DNA from: Pseudoxanthomonas spadix
GTDB taxonomy: Bacteria; Pseudomonadota; Gammaproteobacteria; Xanthomonadales; Xanthomonadaceae
DNA: 64,000 nucleotides
Assembly (NCBI RefSeq): GCF_003703395.1
Contig: NZ_RDQN01000002.1
Span: 186,001 to 250,000, forward strand
Reading direction: 5' to 3'
Shown: positions 1-8,119 of the stretch, one piece after another
Numbering within the stretch: position 1 is the first letter of the stretch
Layout of the letters: the number at the start of each line of letters is the position of its first letter
Program-made: the position numbers and the translations under genes
The notes under the pieces: model-generated
What the model was told of the DNA's origin: nothing
Database searches by the model: none
Seen by the model: the letters and a program-made list of their open reading frames with translations, nothing else

Positions 1-202
1 CCATCAGCCAGACCGCGCGCGGGGCGGACAGTTCGGACACCAGCGCGGCCAGCGAGCCGGCCGGGGTGACTCCGTGGTCGGCGGCACGCTGGCGCGCCTG
101 CGCCGAAGGATCGAATCCGGTGACCGCGTGGCCGCCCTGCGCCAGGCGCTGGGCCATGTTCGCGCCCATCCGCCCCAGCCCCACCATGCCCAGTTCCATC
201 AT
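1..202 (-). CDS. gnd: 6-phosphogluconate dehydrogenase, N-terminal part (runs off the window)
   Basis: Only the first 67 residues or so are in the window; the gene continues past base 1. The protein begins MMELGMVGLGRMGANMAQRL, an N-terminal Rossmann dinucleotide-binding motif (GLGRMG) followed by the beta2 strand ending in GFDPS. This is typical of the short, NAD-type 6-phosphogluconate dehydrogenases that oxidise and decarboxylate 6-phosphogluconate to ribulose 5-phosphate. The ATG at 202 follows a GAGGAG ribosome-binding site; the second ATG at 199 is equally possible. A related 3-hydroxyisobutyrate dehydrogenase family member cannot be fully excluded because the catalytic half is missing. 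Confidence 0.75.
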   Translation of the reverse strand, partial: MMELGMVGLGRMGANMAQRLAQGGHAVTGFDPSAQARQRAADHGVTPAGSLAALVSELSAPRAVWLM

Positions 203-321
203 CCGGCTCCTCTGACGCGCGCCAATTGCGCACCGGCAAGCTTCACGCAAGCGGCGTGAGCGGGCAGTGGTGGGCCTGACCCGATCGGTGTCGCATTACG
301 CGACGACCCATGCCGGTGCCG

Positions 322-525
322 TCAGTCGCGCACCAGGGTGACATAGGCGCCACTGCTGACGATCTGAAAGGTGTCGTTGTCCACCCGGCGTACCGGGGTG
401 CCGTCATCCAGCGCATACAGATGTGCGGGGTGGCCAGCCGCGCCGGCATCGTGGTCAGAGGGCAGGATCCGCACCCGGCGACGCTCGCCAGTGCTGTCCT
501 GGGCAACGAAGTAGCGGGTTTCCAT
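322..525 (-). CDS. small conserved hypothetical protein (67 aa)
   Basis: A 67-residue soluble protein starting METRYFVAQD and ending in VTLVRD, with no signal peptide or membrane segment. The composition (alternating charged and beta-branched residues, a DGTPVRRVDNDTF stretch) suggests a small beta-rich domain. A GAGGGA ribosome-binding site lies upstream of the ATG. I do not recognise a named family and give no function. It is a single gene between the gnd start and a repeat element; I consider it real because of its start signal and non-biased composition. Confidence 0.55.
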   Translation of the reverse strand: METRYFVAQDSTGERRRVRILPSDHDAGAAGHPAHLYALDDGTPVRRVDNDTFQIVSSGAYVTLVRD

Positions 526-683
526 CGTGATGTCCCTCGCGAGGCTGCGAATGTGGCGCCAAGCCTAGGTGCAGAGACATTAAAACCACCTGCACGCGCC
601 ACTGCCCGGCCGTTCCATTGCGAGCTGGACGATGTCTGCCTGCCAATGGGCAAGGCCGGCGCGGACGAGGGCAGCGCCTCGCC

Positions 684-851
684 CTAGGAGCCTGTCGGAC
701 TTTGGCCGGCCGGGCTGCAAATCCGGCTGTGCGGTCCATATTTCCGTCGCTTCTTGCCCCATAGAACCACTATGGGGCGGCGAATCGCCGAAAATCTGTC
801 CTCGCGCAGACGAATTTTCGCCTCGACCGCCAAAGCCCGACAGACTCCTAG
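684..851. repeat. 168-bp MITE-like element with terminal inverted repeats (copy 1)
   Basis: The element begins CTAGGAGCCTGTCGGACTTT and ends with the near-exact reverse complement, AAAGCCCGACAGACTCCTAG. It carries an inner palindrome, CCCCATAG-5nt-CTATGGGG, at 757-777. A second, longer copy in the opposite orientation lies at 40073-40266. It holds no coding sequence. The architecture is that of a non-autonomous miniature element whose mobiliser is not in this window. Confidence 0.75.
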
Positions 852-973
852 CCGGTGGGAGCGCTGACGCCACCTCACCGGTCGCGCTGGGCGTGGTGCC
901 CGGCCAGGGCCGGAAGCGACCGCCGCCGCGGCCGTCGAGGCGCAGAAAACCGGTCTCGGGGCAAGGCCCCACG

Positions 974-1010
974 AAACCGAACCAGAAGGCCGGCCCTGCC
1001 GGTCCGGTTT
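974..1010 (-). terminator. possible terminator hairpin after the DUF2242 gene
   Basis: An inverted repeat (AAACCG ... CGGTTT outer arms, CCGG inner arms) lies about 30 bp downstream of the DUF2242 stop codon on the minus strand. There is no clear U-tract, so it may only be a structured intergenic stem. Confidence 0.25.
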
Positions 1011-1036
1011 CTTGCATGCCTTTGGAACGCGTGGAG

Positions 1037-1816
1037 TCAGGGCGTGTCGGTGCTGCCGGCATCGTCCCTGGGCGCGGCCGGGTCCGGTGCCGGTGTGGGT
1101 GCCGGTGCCGGTGCCGGTGCCGCGTCCGGTGCGGGTGCGGGTGCGGGTGCGGGCACGAGGGTACCGGCGGCCGGGCTTTCCACCGGCATCGGCACGGCTT
1201 CGCCTGCCGGGTGCGGCTGCAGCGGTGCAGGCGCCGGCGGCGCCATGGCTTCCTCGGCCCGCTTGGGTGCCAGCACGGGCTTCTTGACCTGCGGTGGCAG
1301 ATAGCGGTCGACCAGGCGGAAGAACGAGCGGTAGAAGTCGGGGTCCTGCACGGTCAGGCTGGCCACCCGCACCAGCGAGTCATCGCTGCTGCCGAAGGGC
1401 AGCGACAGCGATCCCAGCGCGGTGCCGACGCTGGCCGAGGTATTGGACTTGCGCAGGTTGTAACGGTCCTGGGTGGCGCTGGCGAACACCCAGGCCTCGC
1501 CCGAAGCCAGACCCACGCAGGACACCCGAATGGCGACCTGCTCGTGGACTTCCGGCTCGGGCTGGAAATTCTTGTTGGCTTCCACCATCGCCGCATCCGA
1601 ACGGCTGACCACATAGCCCTGGCTCAGCAGTGCGCGGCGCGAGCCCTCGCACACCTGGTCCGGAGCGCGGTCGAAGGTGCGCGAGTAGGTGCCATCGGAG
1701 TCAAAGGTCTCCGCTGCCAGCATTTCGCCCTTCTTGGAAAAGGGCGAGTGACTGCAGCCGGACAAAAGGACCGCGGCCGCGGCCAGGGGAGCACAGCGCA
1801 ACAGGGAGATTCGCAT
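1037..1816 (-). CDS. DUF2242 family lipoprotein with Pro/Ala-rich tail
   Basis: This 259-residue protein has an N-terminal lipoprotein signal with lipobox LSGC (Cys21), so it is probably anchored to an envelope membrane. Residues about 30-165 match the DUF2242 pattern as I know it, with conserved CEGSRRALLSQGY and NFQPEPEVHEQVAIRVSCV stretches. DUF2242 has no established biochemical role. The last 70 residues or so are a low-complexity Pro/Ala tract (repeated PAPAPA units, 1080-1160 in DNA), which may span the periplasm or cell wall. The tract is encoded by near-perfect GGTGCC/GGTGCG repeats, so its length is likely to vary between strains. It is transcribed alone. Confidence 0.75.
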   Translation of the reverse strand: MRISLLRCAPLAAAAVLLSGCSHSPFSKKGEMLAAETFDSDGTYSRTFDRAPDQVCEGSRRALLSQGYVVSRSDAAMVEANKNFQPEPEVHEQVAIRVSCVGLASGEAWVFASATQDRYNLRKSNTSASVGTALGSLSLPFGSSDDSLVRVASLTVQDPDFYRSFFRLVDRYLPPQVKKPVLAPKRAEEAMAPPAPAPLQPHPAGEAVPMPVESPAAGTLVPAPAPAPAPDAAPAPAPAPTPAPDPAAPRDDAGSTDTP

Positions 1817-2012
1817 GGAGGATGGCAGTCACGGAGCGGGAGCCGCGAAAGCATAACCCGTGCCACGAAAACGGTTTCACCGACCTCCGCAGGCTGCTCA
1901 GTTTTTGTTCTGGCTGAACTGGCAATTCGATGAACGCAGCGCACGCTTCGGCCCACGGCGCCATCACGGACCGGCGCCTAGGCTACCCTTTCCTCCGCGG
2001 CAAGAGCCTCCC

Positions 2013-2909
2013 ATGCAGGTACTGATCACCGGCGGCAGCGGCTTCATCGGCCAGGCCCTGTGCCCGGCGCTGCTGGCCGCTGGCTGGCAGGTTTCGGTGG
2101 TCTCGCGCGACACCCGGGCCGCCGCGCGCAAGCTGCCCGCGGCGGTCCGGGTGCTGGCCGACATCGACGGCGCCGGCGGCGCCGATGCGGTGATCAACCT
2201 GGCCGGCGCACCGCTGGCCGGGCGCCGCTGGAACGAGGCCTACAAGCAGACCCTGCGTGAGTCCCGATTGCGCACCACCGAAGCGCTGCTGGCCTGGATG
2301 GAAAGCCTGACCGTGCGTCCGGCGGTGCTGGTTTCCGGCTCGGCGATCGGCTACTACGGGCCCAGCGACGACACCCCGCTGGCCGAGACCGCGCCAGCGG
2401 GCGATGACTTCGGCGCGCGCCTGGCCGCGGACTGGGAAGCGGCCGCCCTGCCCGCCCGCGCGCTGGGCGTGCGCACCCTCTTGCTGCGCACCGGCGTGGT
2501 GCTGGGTGCCGGCGGTGGCGCCCAGCAGCAGCTGCTTACGCCCTACCGCATGGGCCTGGGCGGGCCGATCGGCGATGGCCAACAGTGGTTCAGCTGGATC
2601 CATCGGGACGACCTCGTCCGGTTGGTGATCTGGTTGCTGGACCAGAGCACGCTGGACGGCCCGGTCAACGGCACCGCGCCCGAACCGGTACGACAGAAGG
2701 ACTTTGCCGCCGCGCTGGGCCGCGCCCTGCACCGTCCGGCGCTCATGCCCACGCCCGGGCTCGCGTTGAAGGCCGCATTCGGCGAAATGGCCCAGATGCT
2801 GATCGAGGGCCAGCGGGTGATCCCGGCGCGCGCGCAGGGCCAGGGCTTCCAGTTCCTGTATCCGGACATCGACGGCGCGCTGGCGCAGATCCTCCAGTCC
2901 CAGGCCTGA
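2013..2909 (+). CDS. TIGR01777-family NAD-dependent epimerase/dehydratase (YfcH/SulA-like)
   Basis: A 298-residue extended short-chain dehydrogenase. The N-terminus MQVLITGGSGFIGQAL holds the nucleotide-binding GGSGFIG motif. SGSAIGYYGP corresponds to the family's active-site region, and WFSWIHRDDLVRL with a C-terminal DUF1731-like segment complete the TIGR01777 architecture. Bacterial members (YfcH) lack a proven substrate. The reading frame opens further upstream, at 1860, but the Rossmann motif begins directly at the ATG at 2013, so I use that start. The gene converges on the glg/tre operon. Confidence 0.85.
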   Translation: MQVLITGGSGFIGQALCPALLAAGWQVSVVSRDTRAAARKLPAAVRVLADIDGAGGADAVINLAGAPLAGRRWNEAYKQTLRESRLRTTEALLAWMESLTVRPAVLVSGSAIGYYGPSDDTPLAETAPAGDDFGARLAADWEAAALPARALGVRTLLLRTGVVLGAGGGAQQQLLTPYRMGLGGPIGDGQQWFSWIHRDDLVRLVIWLLDQSTLDGPVNGTAPEPVRQKDFAAALGRALHRPALMPTPGLALKAAFGEMAQMLIEGQRVIPARAQGQGFQFLYPDIDGALAQILQSQA

Positions 2910-3126
2910 GGGCCGCTGGGCCCGTCGCTGCGGCCGCGGGCAAAGGGCGAAGGCGGATCCTCGGGCCAGCTATTGCACGCGCTGGACGTTGCCGATGGAG
3001 CGGCCGAGCCCCACGTCGCAACGGCGGTGGCAAGCGCTGCCAGCCCGACGCACCCTGCATCCGTTGGCCGCCCAGTGGCGCGTCACCCGGAGGAGGCGCG
3101 CCACGGCGGCAACGTTTCGGGGTCGC

Positions 3127-5304
3127 TCAGGTTGACATGCGGTCCTGCTCGACCGCCATCAACGCCAGAGAGCGGCCCACGGCCGTCCATTGAGCGCCAG
3201 CAGGTACCGCGCGTTCGGCGTGGCGCTCGGCAGTGTCGATCTGCACGTGCCAGTGCTCGCCTTCGACCGCTGGCAGCTGGAACACCACTTCGTCGGCACT
3301 GGCATTGAGCAGCATCAGCAGGGTCACGCTGGCGCCGGCCTGGCGCAGGCCGCTGGCCGGGGCACGGCCATCGAGGCGCATCATCAGCGCGCGCGCATGC
3401 GGGTTGTGCCAGTCCTCTTCGGTCATCTCCTCGCCGGTCGGCGAGAGCCAGGTGACGTCCTTGATGCCCAGCTCCTCATCAAACTTGCCGTCGAAGAAGC
3501 GCGCGCGCTGCAGCAGCGGATAGCGCTGACGCAGCGCGGTCAGACGCTGGACGAAGCGGGTCAGCTCGCTGCCTTCGGGCAGGGCGGCCGCCTCCCAGTC
3601 CAGCCAGCTCAGCGCATTGTCCTGGCAGTAGGCGTTGTTGTTGCCGTGCTGAGTGCGGCCGAATTCGTCGCCGGCCTGCAGCATGGGCGTGCCCTGCGAC
3701 AGCAACAGGGTGGCCAGCAGGTTGCGCTGCTGGCGCGCGCGCAGTGCATTGATGCCCGGGTCATCGGTCGCGCCTTCGACACCATGGTTGTAGGAGATGT
3801 TGTTGTCGGTGCCGTCGCGGTTGTCCTCGCCGTTGGCCTCGTTGTGCTTGTGGTTGTAGCTGACCAGGTCGCGCAGGGTGAAGCCATCGTGGGCGGTGAC
3901 GAAGTTGACCGAGGCGCTGGGCCGGCGGCCGCGGCGATTGAACAGATCCGCGCTGCCGGTCAGGCGGGTGGCCAGTTCCGGGAGCTTGCCTTCGTCGCCG
4001 CGCCAGAATGCGCGCACGGTGTCGCGGAACTTGTCGTTCCACTCCAGCCAGCCCGGCGGGAAATTGCCGACCTGATAGCCGCCCGGGCCGACGTCCCATG
4101 GCTCGGCAATCAGCTTGACCTGGCTCAGCAGCGGGTCCTGCCGACACGCGTCCAGGAAGCCGCCCGAGGGATCGAAACCATGGCCTTCGCGCCCCAGGAT
4201 GGTGGCCAGGTCGAAACGGAACCCGTCCACGTGCATCTCGGCCACCCAGTAGCGCAGCGAGTCCATCACCATGCGCAGCGCGCCGGCATTGGTCAGGTCG
4301 AAGGTGTTGCCGGTGCCGGTGTCGTTGATGTAGAAACGGCGATCGTCGGCCAGGCGGTAGTAGCTGGCGTTGTCGATGCCCCTGAACGAGAACGTCGGAC
4401 CGAGCTCGTTGCCTTCGGCGGTGTGGTTGTAGACCACGTCCAGGATCACTTCCAGCCCGCTGTGGTGCAGGCGCGCGACCAGCTGCTTGAACTCGGACAC
4501 CGAACCGGTGGCCATGTAGCGCGAATGCGGCGCGAAGAACGCCAGGGTGTTGTAGCCCCAGTAGTTGGACAGGTCCTGCTCCAACAGGTGCTGGTCATCG
4601 GCGTAGGCGTGGATGGGCAGCAGCTCGACCGCGGTCACGCCCAGGCCGCGGATGTGCTCGACCAGCTCATCGCTCTTCAGGCCCGAGAAGGTGCCGCGCA
4701 GGTTCTCGGGCACGCCGGGGTGGGTCATGCTCAGGCCGCGCACGTGCGCCTCGTAGATCACCGTGCGCTGCAACGGGGTCAGCAGGCGCTTGTCGTTGCC
4801 CCAGGTGAAGGCCGGATCGATCACCGCGCACTTGGGCATGTAGCCGGCGCTGTCGCGCTTGTCGAAGGACAGATCCTTGTCCTTGTGGCCGACGGTGTAG
4901 CCAAACAGGTGCGGCGCCCATTTGGGTTCGCCCACGATCCGCTTGGCGTACGGATCCAGCAGCAGCTTGTTGGGGTTGAAACGGTGCCCGGCGTCAGGCG
5001 CGTACGGGCCATGCACGCGGTAGCCATAGAGCTGGCCGGGGCGCGCATCGGGCAGGTAGCCGTGAAAGACCTCGTCGGTGTATTCGGGCAGGGCGATCCG
5101 CTCGGTCTCGCGGCCGCGCTCGTCGAACAGGCACAGCTCCACCTGGGTGGCATTGGCCGAGTACAGGGCGAAGTTCACCCCCAGGCCATCCCAGGTGGCG
5201 CCCAGCGGAAATGGCCGGCCCTCGCGGATGCGCGAGCGGCGGACAAGTCGGCGCGAAGGGGGTGGCGTGCGCGGCGGGCGTGGCTTGGGCGGGGGGGACG
5301 TCAC
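3127..5304 (-). CDS. glgX: glycogen debranching enzyme GlgX (GH13 isoamylase type)
   Basis: A 725-residue GH13 enzyme that hydrolyses alpha-1,6 branch points of glycogen limit dextrins. After a short Pro/Arg-rich leader come the CBM48-type N-terminal domain (PLGATWDGLGVNFALYS) and the catalytic barrel. The nucleophile lies in DGFRFDLA (Asp365), the acid/base in LIAEPWD (Glu401), and the AHDGFTLRDL motif is typical of GlgX. It is the last gene of the glg/tre operon. Its GTG start at 5304 overlaps the TGA of the DUF2934 gene by four bases, which fixes the start and implies translational coupling. Family length (about 660-720) fits an intact protein. Confidence 0.95.
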   Translation of the reverse strand: MTSPPPKPRPPRTPPPSRRLVRRSRIREGRPFPLGATWDGLGVNFALYSANATQVELCLFDERGRETERIALPEYTDEVFHGYLPDARPGQLYGYRVHGPYAPDAGHRFNPNKLLLDPYAKRIVGEPKWAPHLFGYTVGHKDKDLSFDKRDSAGYMPKCAVIDPAFTWGNDKRLLTPLQRTVIYEAHVRGLSMTHPGVPENLRGTFSGLKSDELVEHIRGLGVTAVELLPIHAYADDQHLLEQDLSNYWGYNTLAFFAPHSRYMATGSVSEFKQLVARLHHSGLEVILDVVYNHTAEGNELGPTFSFRGIDNASYYRLADDRRFYINDTGTGNTFDLTNAGALRMVMDSLRYWVAEMHVDGFRFDLATILGREGHGFDPSGGFLDACRQDPLLSQVKLIAEPWDVGPGGYQVGNFPPGWLEWNDKFRDTVRAFWRGDEGKLPELATRLTGSADLFNRRGRRPSASVNFVTAHDGFTLRDLVSYNHKHNEANGEDNRDGTDNNISYNHGVEGATDDPGINALRARQQRNLLATLLLSQGTPMLQAGDEFGRTQHGNNNAYCQDNALSWLDWEAAALPEGSELTRFVQRLTALRQRYPLLQRARFFDGKFDEELGIKDVTWLSPTGEEMTEEDWHNPHARALMMRLDGRAPASGLRQAGASVTLLMLLNASADEVVFQLPAVEGEHWHVQIDTAERHAERAVPAGAQWTAVGRSLALMAVEQDRMST

Positions 5305-5498
5305 GACGGATCCTGCTCCTGATGGGGGAATGGGGGGGTGCCGCTGCCCTCGGATTGTGCGGCTGCGCGCAGTTCGGCATCGACCAGGCGCTCGGCCATG
5401 GCCCAGTGCCGGGCGGACTGGCCATCGGGCCGGCCCTCGGCTTCCCAGATTTCATGGGCCAGCTGTTCGATGCGTCGGGTGCGCGCGGTCGGGTCCAT
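5301..5498 (-). CDS. DUF2934 domain protein in the glg/tre operon
   Basis: A 65-residue acidic-basic protein, MDPTARTRRIEQLAHEIWEA..., with the RIEQLAHEIWEAEGRPDG helix typical of DUF2934, a short domain of unknown function found in many proteobacteria. It sits 8 bp after the treY stop and overlaps the glgX GTG start by four bases, so it is part of the operon. That position suggests an accessory role in glycogen or trehalose metabolism, but this is inference only. It is easily missed because a longer antisense-type reading frame (to 7727) runs through the same frame. Confidence 0.75.
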   Translation of the reverse strand: MDPTARTRRIEQLAHEIWEAEGRPDGQSARHWAMAERLVDAELRAAAQSEGSGTPPFPHQEQDPS

Positions 5499-5506
5499 GG
5501 CGAAAT

Positions 5507-8119
5507 TCACTGCAAGGTGGCCAGCACGGCCACTGGGGAATGGAGGAACAGCTCGGCCAGCGCCATGTGTCTGCCCTGGACCTCCAGCACGCGCCCATCG
5601 GGCAGGTGGCGATAACGGCCATCGGGCAGGACCAGCGCACCGTCCTGCCAATAGTCTGCCGGCAGCGATGGCACGGCGATGTCGACGCCACCCAGCAGGC
5701 GTGGCACGGCCACCACCAGCGCGGTGTCGCCGTGCTGGCGACGAAAGGCCAGCACCTGGGCGCAGGCGTGGCCCTCGGCGCGCAGCGGCTTGTAGTCGCC
5801 GCGCGCGAACAGCTCGGGCACGCTTGCCCGCAGCTGCAGCAGCTGGGCCACCAGCCGCGCCTTGCACTGGCCGCTGCGCCATTGTTGCAACAGCGCCGGC
5901 CAGGGCGCCGGATCGTCCAGCCACTGCTGGCGCAGGGCGAAATCCACAGGGCGGCGGTTGTCCGGATCGACCAGCGACAGGTCCCAGCCTTCGGTGCCCT
6001 GGTACAGGTCGGGCACCCCTGGCGTAGTCAGGCGCAACGTGGCCTGGGCCAGGCCGTTGATCGCACCCAGCGGCCCCAGCGCCTGCGCGGCGGCGTGCAC
6101 GGCATGGCGCAAGGTCTTGCCGGCGTCCTGGACGAGCGCGGCGTCCAGCAGCGCGCGCGCGGCCGCTTCGTAGCGCTCGTCCGGCTCGGTCCAGGTGCTG
6201 CGCAGTTTCGCCTCGCGCAGGGCCTTGGCCTGCCAGCCGGCCATGCGCTCGGCGAACGCGGCAAGGCCGTGCGCGTCGTCCGGTTCCAGGGCCAGTGGCC
6301 ACGCGCCAACCAGCATCTGCCACAGCATCAGTGCATCGCCGGCATCGGGACCGCCAGCACCAGGCGCCAGTCCCAGCTGCCTGGCCAGCGTGGTGAAGGC
6401 CTCCACCTGCTGCACCCACCACGCCGGCTGCGCGCTGAGCACGGCCAGGCGCATGCGCAGGTCCTCGCCACGCTTGTGGTCGTGGGTGGCGGTGGCCAGC
6501 ATCGCCCGCTGGTGGCCGGCGGCGCGCGCCTGGCAGGCCCGATGGAAGGCATGGGTATCCAGGGCCAGGTGGAGCGGATGCGAGCCGACTTCGTTGCGCG
6601 AGAGCAGCACGCCATGGCGATAGAAGCTGGTGTCCTCCACCGACTTGGCGTTGAGCGGCGCCGAGAGCTGCTCCATGCGCCGGCGCAGCACCCGGCGCAG
6701 GCTGCGCTGGACGGTGGGCGTCTGGGGGGCGTCGCGCATCCAGCGCCGCAGCGCGTCGATGGCGGCCTGCACGCCCGGGTGGGCGCCTTCGCGCGCGGCC
6801 TGGGCGGCAGTGTCGAACAAGTCCGCGTCCCGCGCATCCAGGCCATCGTTGCCGGCATAGGTGCGGTAGACAGGGAAGCGCCGCATCACCGCGGCCAGCG
6901 CCGCAGCCAGCATCTGCGGGCTGAACTCGCGGCAGGCCAGGTCCAGGCGCGCGGTGGCGGTGGCAGCCTGCAGGGCGCGGTTGAACTCGGCCTGCAGCGA
7001 GCCTTCCAGCAGCTCGCCGCGGGCCTGGAATTCTTCCTGCGAAAAATCGCCACTGCGACCGCTGTGCGCCACCCACAGCCGGGTCAGCGGGGCCTGTCCG
7101 TGCGGGTCGTGCAGCACCCCGGAGACCTGGTCCATGAAGTCGTAGCCGGTCGTGCCCTGCACCGGCCAGTCGCGTGGCAGGCGCTCGCCGGGAGCCAGGA
7201 TCTTTTCGACCAGCAGCACCACCGTGCCCGGCCGCAGACCGCGCCTGCGTCCGGCCCGGTCCACCTGCGCACGCAGCCGGCGCAGGTAGCCGCGCGGATC
7301 GGCCAGGCCGTCCACGTGGTCCAGGCGCAGCCCATCGAGCACGCCCTCGCCGATCAGCCGCAGCGGCAGGGCGTGCACGGCGTTGAATACGTCTGGCCGC
7401 TCGACGCGGATGGCCGCCAGCGAGGTGATGTCGAAGAAGCGGCGGTAGTTGACCATGTCGTTGCCGACCCGCCACCACGCCAACCGGTAGGCCTGGCGCT
7501 CCAGCAGTCGATGCAGGGTGTCTTCGCCGCGCACCGCGCCCTGGCTGATCTGGCGCGCCCAGTCGCGACGCAGCTCGAGGTCCTGCGGCAGCGAGGCCCC
7601 ATCCACGCGCACCGGGAAACAGGCCTGGTGGTGTTCCAGCTGCAGTTCGCCGGCCTCGCTCAGGCCCAGCTTCAGCGCGCCTTCGGCCAGCGCCTGCGCG
7701 TAGGGACGGTCCAGCACCGGCAGCCACAGTTTTCCGTCATGGCCCGGACTGCGCCAGTCGATGTCGAACCAGTCCGCGTGCCTGCTGCGGCGGCCGTGCC
7801 TGAGCACGTCCCACCACCACGGGTTGTGCGCGTGGGCGGCCATGTGATTGGGCACGATGTCCAGGATCAGGCCCATGCCGCGCGCCTGCGCCGCCGCGTG
7901 CAAGTCCATCAGCGCCGCCTCGCCGCCGAGTTCGGGATTGACCTGGCCCGGATCGGTGACGTCGTAGCCGTGGGTCGAGCCCGGCACTGCAGTGCCGATC
8001 GGCGAGAGATACAGATGGCTCACCCCGAGCCGGGCGAAGTACGGCACCTGCGCGGCGGCATCGCCCAGGGTGAAGCCGGCATGCAGCTGCAGGCGGGCGG
8101 TGGCGCGCAGTTCGGTCAT
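5507..8119 (-). CDS. treY: maltooligosyl trehalose synthase TreY
   Basis: An 870-residue GH13 enzyme that isomerises the reducing-end alpha-1,4 linkage of maltooligosaccharides to alpha,alpha-1,1, producing maltooligosyl trehalose. The N-terminal GFTLGDAAAQVPYFARLGVSHLYLSPI barrel start, DIVPNHMA, and DGLRLDHVDGLADP (nucleophile Asp267) are TreY hallmarks. The long inserted helical region and the length of about 870 residues agree with the family. Its ATG overlaps the malQ stop by four bases (ATGA). With TreZ it forms the two-step route from glycogen chains to free trehalose. Confidence 0.95.
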   Translation of the reverse strand: MTELRATARLQLHAGFTLGDAAAQVPYFARLGVSHLYLSPIGTAVPGSTHGYDVTDPGQVNPELGGEAALMDLHAAAQARGMGLILDIVPNHMAAHAHNPWWWDVLRHGRRSRHADWFDIDWRSPGHDGKLWLPVLDRPYAQALAEGALKLGLSEAGELQLEHHQACFPVRVDGASLPQDLELRRDWARQISQGAVRGEDTLHRLLERQAYRLAWWRVGNDMVNYRRFFDITSLAAIRVERPDVFNAVHALPLRLIGEGVLDGLRLDHVDGLADPRGYLRRLRAQVDRAGRRRGLRPGTVVLLVEKILAPGERLPRDWPVQGTTGYDFMDQVSGVLHDPHGQAPLTRLWVAHSGRSGDFSQEEFQARGELLEGSLQAEFNRALQAATATARLDLACREFSPQMLAAALAAVMRRFPVYRTYAGNDGLDARDADLFDTAAQAAREGAHPGVQAAIDALRRWMRDAPQTPTVQRSLRRVLRRRMEQLSAPLNAKSVEDTSFYRHGVLLSRNEVGSHPLHLALDTHAFHRACQARAAGHQRAMLATATHDHKRGEDLRMRLAVLSAQPAWWVQQVEAFTTLARQLGLAPGAGGPDAGDALMLWQMLVGAWPLALEPDDAHGLAAFAERMAGWQAKALREAKLRSTWTEPDERYEAAARALLDAALVQDAGKTLRHAVHAAAQALGPLGAINGLAQATLRLTTPGVPDLYQGTEGWDLSLVDPDNRRPVDFALRQQWLDDPAPWPALLQQWRSGQCKARLVAQLLQLRASVPELFARGDYKPLRAEGHACAQVLAFRRQHGDTALVVAVPRLLGGVDIAVPSLPADYWQDGALVLPDGRYRHLPDGRVLEVQGRHMALAELFLHSPVAVLATLQ

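Noticed and set aside
1080-1160. GGTGCC-type tandem repeats as a possible CRISPR or minisatellite
   Set aside because: They encode the Pro/Ala tail of the DUF2242 lipoprotein in frame; no spacer structure.
632-1933. A 433-codon plus-strand frame across the first MITE and the DUF2242 gene
   Set aside because: It is antisense to the lipoprotein gene and runs through a repeat element; no domain recognised.
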